From: Boswellia sacra
Lineage: Eukaryota; Streptophyta; Magnoliopsida; Sapindales; Burseraceae
Direction of reading: 5' to 3'
Assembly (NCBI GenBank): GCA_013180625.2
Contig: SNVD02001118.1
Coordinates: 1-64,000 of the forward strand
DNA length: 64,000 nt
This document shows, piece by piece, positions 56,641 through 64,000 of the stretch (position 1 is the stretch's first letter; the number at the start of each line of letters is the position of its first letter). The notes beneath the pieces are model-generated. The model worked only from the letters and a program-made list of their open reading frames with translations, was not told where the DNA came from and made no database searches. Position numbers and translations under genes: made by a program.

Positions 56641-57601
56641 CGTGCAGCCCTGCCATATATTCTGACTCTCCTCTCTCACATTGGATATATTTAGCATATA
56701 TGTGGTGGCGGTTGTGTTGGAAATTGTCTACGGAATCTGCTGACTATATCACGCATATTGTTGTTATTTTAATATTGTTCAGAAGAAATTCTGAATATTA
56801 GATACATGCAATATTGCAGCGTTGGAAGATGCAACTCATGATAAAAAAATAATCTATAAGCCACAGACTGATGATTCGCAAGAAAAGATAATTAACACGC
56901 ACCAAGAGCAAGATATATAGAGAGAGTCCCCACATGGTCGAGCTCTTGCTGTCATTGGATGTAATGGTGTCGGCTTTTGGGTTTACAGAAATTCTTCAAT
57001 TTGTTTTTGTTTATTGAAGAGTTGTCTCAGAGGATGCAGGAACTGAGACGGCTTTCATGTGCAATGCCATGTACTTCCAAACTTAACTGCATGCCTAACC
57101 ACGTGAGTGTATTACAATAATACATAAAAATGAACTGGATCGATTTTAATACAAATCAATCAAATAATTACAATCTTGTAACTTCGTCTTTTTATTGCAA
57201 GCTTCCTATATAAATCTTTTATCATATTCTGAATTGCCTAATGATTGAACCCAATGGGACGGGAACATATGCACTGCTTTGTGTTGATCCAATCTTATTG
57301 GTTATGTTTGATGGATTTTGTCATATTTCAATTTTTAATATATAATTTCCCTGTTATAAAGCTAGGGTTAATGGATGGGTTTTCGATTTGAATACAAATA
57401 TTCGAGTAGATTTTCATTCATTCTTTGAAAATTACTCATTTTTGTAAAAATTTTTCAAGAGTTTTGCCTTTAATTAAAAATTAATTTTTTTATTTGCCAG
57501 GTAATCCACTTCTAATAAGTTTCTTGGAGTGGAAGAAACGTATCTTTACCAGTTGTGCAAATAAATAGTATATTAGGTTTGATTTTGTTGTTCGTAAACG
57601 A
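56641..57601. other. No gene recognised
   Basis: Low-repeat AT-rich sequence with no long ORF and no match inside the window. I see no domain or RNA gene. Confidence 0.5.
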
Positions 57602-57609
57602 TTATTGAG

Positions 57610-58120
57610 TAGAGGTGGCAATTTGGGTCATGACACGCGAACACGACATGAATGCGACACGAACACGATACACGATTAATAAATGGGTCAGATTCATGTT
57701 GAGGGGGTTCAACATGCTAACCCGTAATAAAACGAATAGTTAAACATATTTTGTTTATCCTTAATATGTAAGCTCATTTAATGATATAAATTATTATCTA
57801 CTTACAACATATATATTATAAAACTAAAAATTTTATATTATAAAATAAATTAATTTACAAAATAATAAATTATAATGATTTAATAATATTTTATACTAAT
57901 AATGGTTTATATTATAAAAATAATTTTAATTGATATAAATATATAAAATATAATATATTATGCATAAGTAGGTTAAATAATTAAGTAAATTATGTGAATT
58001 AAATATGACACGATTACAACATATGGGTAACACGTTTAATAACCGTGTCAGATCCGTGTTTTATGTCTTAACACGAATAATTAAATGGGTGACACGACAC
58101 GACACGAATTGCCACCCTTA
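57610..58120. mobile_element. Non-autonomous hAT element 2
   Basis: 511 bp, ends TAGAGGTGGCAATT and (inward from the right) TAAGGGTGGCAATTCGTG, flanked by the perfect 8-bp duplication TTATTGAG (57602-57609 and 58121-58128). Sub-terminal CGACACGA/GACACG repeats are on both sides; the centre is very AT-rich (57770-57960). A hAT-type MITE with no coding capacity. Confidence 0.9.
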
Positions 58121-58128
58121 TTATTGAG

Positions 58129-58462
58129 GCATAAAACTGAGAATTAAGATTGTTTAATATGGTAGGTGCGTGTTGACCGGCCTTCACGGTTGAAGTTTTG
58201 ATTTTTATTATATTCTATCTTATATCATATATGTTTGTCCCTCTCCTCTCGTGCACGGATACCGCTACTGTTGTGTTACGATGGATTTTCCCCTTTTTTT
58301 GTTTTGCTATTAAATATAGATTTAGAAAATCAAATCTTGATATTGGTAAACAAAAATAAAATATTTACAGAACCGAATGTTAACATATTAGAGCGTTATA
58401 ATTTGTTACAGATTGACACTATCGTGTAAGTCATGGCGTGCTCAATGTCAAGAAAAAAAAAT
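58129..58462. other. No gene recognised
   Basis: A short stretch between hAT element 2 and the copia LTR. Nothing supported. Confidence 0.5.
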
Positions 58463-59344
58463 TGTGGACACACATTGAGAGTTCTGGAAGTATGCAGTTA
58501 TAAGAAATATAACAGTAAACTGTAATGTCAATCGGCACAAGAGGATTTTTACGTGGTTCGGTTATAAAACATACATCCACGGACAGCTATAGAGCTGCAA
58601 TTCACTAAGTTCTTATTTGTACAATCGTTTAGGATCTTTTACAGTGCTGACTCACCCTCACACACTAACCTAATGTTTGTAAAACAAAATCTTTGTAAAG
58701 ATCTTAAACTCTAGTGACACTGCCCACTCTCTGTCACGATAATTTAACAACACACTGTTAAGTTATATATAACAAATGATGTCTGACGCTGAATTACATA
58801 AACACTTAACCCGCAAGTTATCACAAATGTCTACTAACTCACACAAACTTAATCAATAACTAATGTACAATTTCTATCTCTCATACATGTATCAAGGACT
58901 TATCAAAACAATAAAGACATTCCTTATTGCGTTGAAGCTCTCTCCCTTTGTTGTTGGAATGCCGAAACAAAAACTCACACAACACACATAATTAGCATAC
59001 TCCGTTATGTAGAAATAACTTTGTTTATATAATGGTATGCCTGGACAAAATCTCCTAGAAATCCTGTAAAAATTCTAATCGAAATCATATTAGGACTAGG
59101 AGAAATAAAATAGGGAGGAATATAATTAAACTCCTAAAGGAATTAGGACAAATAAATATTCTCCTATTCTAATTAGGATACAAGATACTATATCCTAATC
59201 TAAAGAGATATTTATTATAAATCAAATACTTCCTAAAATATAATTTTAGTAACAGTAAAATAAGAAACAAAATAATATTCTTGTTTTATCACAAGTTAGA
59301 CAAAATTCATCATATGCATGGCACATGCACGTTGACACCAACAA
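58463..59344 (-). repeat. 3' LTR of copia element I
   Basis: The minus strand starts TGTTGGTGTCAACGTGCATG at 59344, right after the polypurine tract. The other end is placed at 58463 from TGTGGACACA, which gives a short inverted match (TGTTGG/CCACA); this left end is tentative. It contains the ACGTGGTTCGG string common in copia LTRs (about 58551). Confidence 0.7.
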
Positions 59345-59360
59345 TCTCCCCCTTTTTGGC
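59345..59360 (-). other. Polypurine tract of copia I
   Basis: The minus strand reads GCCAAAAAGGGGGAGAT directly before the LTR start TGTTGG, the classic SIRE-type arrangement for second-strand priming. Confidence 0.85.
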
Positions 59361-59903
59361 AACTTGTGATGAAAACACCAAACTGTTTTTGATTAAAGAA
59401 AAACACACATGATAAGTTAATCATAACAATAAGCTATCATGAAGTAGCAAGCAGAAAATACATGTATAAAGAATTATCTTGTGTGCTATTACAAATCTCA
59501 TAACAGAACACTGTCGGAATACGTATATCCTACAAACAAAATGAAGTTGTCAAACTGATCAAGCAACACATTAATCAATTCATGATCTGAGCAATCAGAT
59601 CAACAATGAAATCATGATCAGAGCAAAAACATTTGAGCAAAACATTCATCGAAGCAAGATAACACAAACACATTAAAAACACAATGTATGAAAACACACA
59701 AAGCAAGCATAAGCATAAGAAGTTCTTCTTACTCCCCCTTACTCCTTACTTACATCCCTTGAGCATAAGAAATATAAACAGAGTTAGAATAAGAAATATA
59801 AACAGCGTTAGAAGTAACAGAGATATAGGAATATAGAAACAAAAAACAAAAACAACTCATTTTATCTCTCCCCCTTGATTTCAGCACTCGTGCTAAAAGC
59901 ACT
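59361..59903 (-). other. Non-coding 3' region of copia I
   Basis: No ORF. It contains secondary C-rich (minus-strand purine) runs near 59738-59750 and 59868-59876, resembling extra polypurine tracts. Confidence 0.55.
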
Positions 59904-61762
59904 TTAACGAAGTCTTGGAGACTTTCGAACTGGTGGGGAAAATGAATTGCCAGGATGCTTCTTGAATCTGCCAGCCTTCTCTTTATATCTCTTCTTGGTT
60001 ATGGTAGGAGTTGGCTGCTCAGAAGCCTCATGAGCAGGTGGCTCTGCAGCTGTGTCATAAGAGATGGCAATAACTTCAGCTACAACTCTTCGAATCTCCC
60101 TCTCAAGTCTTTTTGCACTAGTTTCTGTTGTGGGTAACACAATAGCAAGTTGTTGAGTAGAAACCAGTGATTCTTCAACCAGTGTAGGTGGTGGAGATGT
60201 GGCTGGTGCAGTTGTGTTTTCAGTAGAAAAGGGTGCCTATGTGTATTCTTCCTCAAGTTATGCTGCAGGTGATGAGATTGGAGCTTCAGGTGGTGGTGAA
60301 TCATGATGCTCTGCTACTGGGATTGAAGAAATAGGAGGTTCATTGTCAGCAGATGGTGAAGACAGTTTGTCTCAGATTCAACTTGAGTTGGTTCATCTGA
60401 CAGTGATTCATCTCGTAATGCTGGAGCTGCAGAATCAATTGTCTTCATCTGTTTGTCAGATGGTTTCTTCACCATTTCATCTTTCCTCTTTCTCTTCAAT
60501 TTTCTTCCCTTAGCAATTGACTTGATTTTCTTTTGCTTCTGCTATTTTTCTGCTGTTATGTCTGTCTTAACAGCAGTTTGTGCAGCTTGTTCTGCTTCAG
60601 CCATTTGCTGAGTTTCAGTAGATATTAGATTGTCAAGAACACTCAATTGACTCTCAAGAACCAGATTCTCAGTTTCCTTTGGTTATTGCTCTTCTTCTGT
60701 ACCAGAATGTCATGCAAATTTTGCCTTCAAAGCAGAGTTTATCAACACAAGCTGTTCTTTCATATTTTTCATCTGATTTTTTTTTACTCTCTTTGGCTTT
60801 GGTTCAGGTACAGGCAAGTCAGACTTATCACGTAATCGAAGTAGAAAGCCCTTTGTAATTGATTTTGATAGGATTTCAGTATGTTCCTTAGGGCTTATAG
60901 GAATGCTATTTTGCGCAAGAATCCCTTGAATCAAACAGGGAAACACAAGCAAGTGATAGTCAGAATGATATGGACCTATCTGAACTATCATCCTATAGGC
61001 TAGGAAACCAAAATTGATTTATCGATTTGTGCCTAAGCAGTACAAAAATTTGACTCTGTCTTCCCAAACTTGATTCTGATGGGAAGAGGGAAGCCAATTG
61101 AACTGTGCAATCTTATGCATCACTCTATATTTCTTTCTAAGGTATTGTTGGTCTATGCCATCTCTCAGTTTTCATTCAATGTCTATTCTACCAGTCAATT
61201 CCTCAATCATTTCAGCCATGTTAAATTCCTCATCTAAAGAATGCAAACTACCTATAGGAATATCCAGAAAAGTGTTTATGACATTCAGAGAGAATTTCAC
61301 AAACTTTCCTCTACAATAAACTTTATGATAATGAAAACTTTTTGGATCATGAATGGCAGTTGAGATATTTGCATAGAATTCTTGAATTAAAGACTTCATA
61401 GGGGGTAGGAAGTTGTTTACCGTATGAGTACAGTATATAGACTTAAGCAACTCACTTAGGCCATAGGTGTTGAAATTAGTAAGTTTTAATGGCCTTTCCA
61501 TCTGCAACTTCCTTTGTGAAGTGTACTTCTCGAACTTCTGCTTGATGTCGGCTGTGAGAAACTTATTATACTTCAACTTAACTTTGTCTTTCATCTTCTT
61601 TACTGGAACTTGTTCATCCTCACTCATGGCAGGATCAACAGCGATCTCTGCATGTTCTTGTTGTGTTGGAGATGACGGTGCGTTATCACTCCTGTTATAA
61701 CTGGATTCGCTCTAAGAAGATGAAGAACTGGTGGATTTTGAGGATTCTGTGTTCGTCGCCAT
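59904..61762 (-). pseudogene. env-like third ORF of copia I
   Basis: Starts MATNTESSKSTSSSS at 61762, with a stop a few codons later, and runs through 61172-61627 (QVPVKKMKDKVKLKYNKFLT, then a domain with LTNFNTYGLSELLKSIYCTH, HYHKVYCRGKFVKFSLNVIN and FLDIPIGSLHSL), 60710-60991 (MIVQIGPYHSDYHLLVFPCL) and basic, Pro/Glu-rich pieces down to KSPRLR at 59904. Stops and at least one frameshift split it. The middle domain resembles the uncharacterised 'putative plant transposon protein' domain seen in third ORFs of SIRE-type elements. No clear membrane segment is visible, so an envelope role is not supported here. Confidence 0.65.
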
Positions 61763-62495
61763 TGTTAGGGTTTGTAATCTACACAAAGTTCTTAGAACTA
61801 GAAGAGAAACAGGACAAGGGACAGTGGAGAAACTGTTTTGGGAGTATGGTATGAACAGGAGAAGCCCATTAGGCTGATTTTAAAAAAAAAAATTGTTTTT
61901 AACAAAACAATTAATGTTAATTTCTTTTTCAAAAACCGTTTCATAACTGACATTAATGAAAAAATTCAAAATTTGATTCCCATTAGAATAAGGAATTCTA
62001 ATAGAATTAGGATTCCCGCCACTGAAACTTCTCCTCCTCGATTCAATATAGGTAACATGACACTTTGACACATAGACACACAAGCAAAGTCAAATTTTGG
62101 ATTGGCACAAAGAACATCGTATGTTATGAAAAATGTAATATAAAATAGTTGAAAATAACATAACAATAATATCTGGACATCATATGAATCATTCTAAGAG
62201 AGCATATTTCAGAGCTGTTTTATTTACTTTTCCAATTGACTTAATCTAATTGAGTGATTAACTTGAGCATGCTTCTTACACACACAAAAGTTAGTCTCAA
62301 TGTGAATTTTCTAAATAAATACAATAGCTTTCACACATCATATACCGGGAGCCCTCTCTGTATTTTTCATTTTTAAACCAGTATTTTATCATTCACACAA
62401 TTTTTATATCACAGCTCACACATGCTTAATTAGAAGAAAATATATGATGTTACAGATACAAATAACATAACAGTAAGCAGTGTTTATTCAGATAA
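61763..62495 (-). other. Spacer between pol and env-like ORF of copia I
   Basis: Non-coding, AT-rich. No motif recognised. A splice acceptor or internal promoter for the third ORF could lie here but is not identifiable. Confidence 0.5.
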
Positions 62496-63998
62496 CTAAT
62501 AGATGCCTAAGGCCTTTCTTTGATTTTCAAATCTTGTTGTATCCAATGTCTTAGTAAACAAGTCAGCCAATTGCTTATTAGTGGAGAAGTGTTCAATGTG
62601 TATCACCTTAGACTCTACTAGTTCCCTTATACAATGGTATCTTATGTCAATGTGTTTTGTTCTAGAATGCTGAACAGGATTTTTGGAACTATTTATAGCA
62701 CTAGTATTATCACAAAACACAGTTATGGGCTTTTGTTCAATACCATAGTCACTCAACATTTGCTTCATCCACAATAGTTATGTGCAACAACTCCTTGCTG
62801 CTATGTATTCGTCTTCAGTAGTAGATAAAGAAACAGAATTTTGCTTTTTGATGTGCCATGAAACCAAGTTAGTACCAAGATAAAAGCATCCTTCTGAGGT
62901 ACTTTTTCTGTCATCTGCATTTCCTGCCCAGTCAGCATCACTAAACCCTGCAAGATAATCATTTGTATCTTTAGAAAACCATATTCTATAATCATGTGTT
63001 CCATGAACATACTTGATGATTCTCTTAGCTGCTGCAAGATGTGATTCCTTTGGATTTGCTTGAAGTCTTATACAAAGCCCTACACTAAAACCCAAGTGTG
63101 GTCTACTTGCTGTGAGGTATAACAGGCTGCCAATAATGCTTCTGTACAAACTTGCATCAACATCTTTTCCTACATTGTCTTTTAAAAGTTTAAGGTTAGT
63201 ACTGATAGAAGTTTTGGTTGGTTTTGATTTCTCAAGCCCAAATTTCTTTACAAGATTTTTTGCATATTTTGATTGAGATATGAATATACCATCATTCATT
63301 TGCTTAACCTGCAATCCAAGAAATAAATTTAATTCTCCTACCATGCTCATTTCAAACTCTTCTTGCATCAACTTAACAAACTCATTAGTTTTGCTTTTGT
63401 TAGTTGATCCAAATACAATGTCATCCACATATATTTGTGCAACAATAAAATAGTTAGATGCATGTTTGATAAACAAAGTCTTATCATCGCTGCCTCTTAT
63501 ATAACCTTTGTTGATCAAAAAGTTTGTCAACCATTCATACCAAGCTCTAGGAGCTTGTTTCAAACCATACAAGGCTTTGTGCAATTTGTACACAAAATAA
63601 GGATGTTTAAGATCTTCAAAACCTTTAGGCTGTTCAACAAAAACTTCTTCATTGAGATAGCTATTTAAGAATGCTGGTTTAACATCCATTTGGTACAATT
63701 TAAAATCAAGCAAACAAGCAATTGCAAGTAGTAATCTGATTGACTCAAGTCTAGCTGCTGGTGCAAAGGTTTCATCAAAGTCTATGACTTCTACTTGTGT
63801 GTAACCTTGTGCAACTAGCATAACCTTATTTTTTACTACTTGTCCACTTTCATCAGTTTTATTTTTGAATATCCATTTAGTTCCAATTAGATTTGCATTT
63901 TCTGGCCTAGGAACTAATTCCCATACTTCATTTCTTTTAAACTGATTAAGTTCATCTTGCATGGCTTGAATCCATGCATCTTCTTTTAAGGCCTCTTT
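62496..63998 (-). pseudogene. pol: Reverse transcriptase and RNase H of copia I, partial
   Basis: One minus-strand frame, open from the window edge. RT has EVWELVPRPENANLIGTKWI, FDETFAPAARLESIRLLLAI, LYQMDVKPAFLNSYLNEEVF, YGLKQAPRAWYEWL and the catalytic YVDDIVFGST. RNase H has GFSDADWAGNADDRKSTSEG, SLSTTEDEYIAA and, after a TAA at 62778-62780, VFCDNTSAINSSKNPVQHSR to the stop at 62496. The single stop lies where CAA (Gln) is usual, a C-to-T change. Otherwise intact, so this element is younger than copia D. Confidence 0.9.
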
Positions 63999-64000
63999 CA

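Larger units (their letters stand above)
58463..64000 (-). mobile_element. SIRE-like Ty1/copia element I, 3' part
   Basis: From right to left on the minus strand: RT and RNase H (open to the window edge except for one stop), an intergenic gap, a long env-like third ORF, a polypurine tract and the 3' LTR. An ORF between pol and the 3' LTR is typical of the SIRE/Maximus group. The 5' part lies beyond 64000. Confidence 0.85.

Overview
The window is plant nuclear DNA, most likely a pericentromeric or other repeat-rich region of a dicot. It is packed with nested LTR retrotransposons, and I see no ordinary intron-bearing host gene. Four groups of elements can be told apart: (1) Athila-like Ty3/gypsy elements with a TGGCGCCGTTGCC-type primer binding site, in two LTR families that I call LTR-A (about 1.53 kb) and LTR-B (about 1.4 kb); (2) Tat-like Ty3/gypsy elements with 1.8-2.0 kb LTRs (LTR-T), mostly decayed; (3) two SIRE-like Ty1/copia elements on the minus strand; (4) two short non-autonomous hAT elements with perfect 8-bp target duplications.

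Layout. 1-4233 is the 3' end of an Athila-like element with LTR-A, inserted in the tail of a Tat-like element. 4234-12079 holds Tat-like LTRs and internal debris in both orientations. 12080-29220 is a copia element (minus, TSD TCATC) that contains Athila-like element B (12446-25119, plus), whose gag is split by a solo LTR-A (13902-15022, TSD ACAAC). The copia element itself sits inside a Tat-like LTR that resumes at 29221. 29559-38411 is complete Athila-like element C (TSD ATGTG). 38412-54985 is more Tat-like material, including a second solo LTR-A (46373-47899, TSD ATACG). 54986-58462 is a low-repeat stretch with the two hAT elements. 58463-64000 is the 3' part of a second copia element with an env-like ORF.

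The striking content is in the Athila-like elements. Where this lineage usually has an env-like ORF downstream of pol, all three tails here (A, B and C) carry the same two-gene cassette. The first gene encodes a protein of about 184 aa with a Lys/Arg-rich tract followed by a four-cysteine finger; its layout recalls the cysteine-rich nucleic-acid-binding proteins of carlaviruses. The second is a single-exon, 216-codon gene for a LOG-family protein (the phosphoribohydrolase that releases active cytokinin). Its C terminus ends in a conserved basic plus LxLxLxL tail that looks like an EAR co-repressor motif. LOG is open in A and C and frameshifted in B. Element C has lost all of RT, RNase H and integrase but keeps gag, protease and the cassette. 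Between the two cassette genes, family B has three 67-bp repeats, each with a G-box-like site and a hairpin.

A quality warning: 33596-33633 is a perfect back-to-back pair of the 19-bp Tn5/Nextera mosaic end, next to an indel-rich patch, so part of element C's cassette is an assembly or library artefact.
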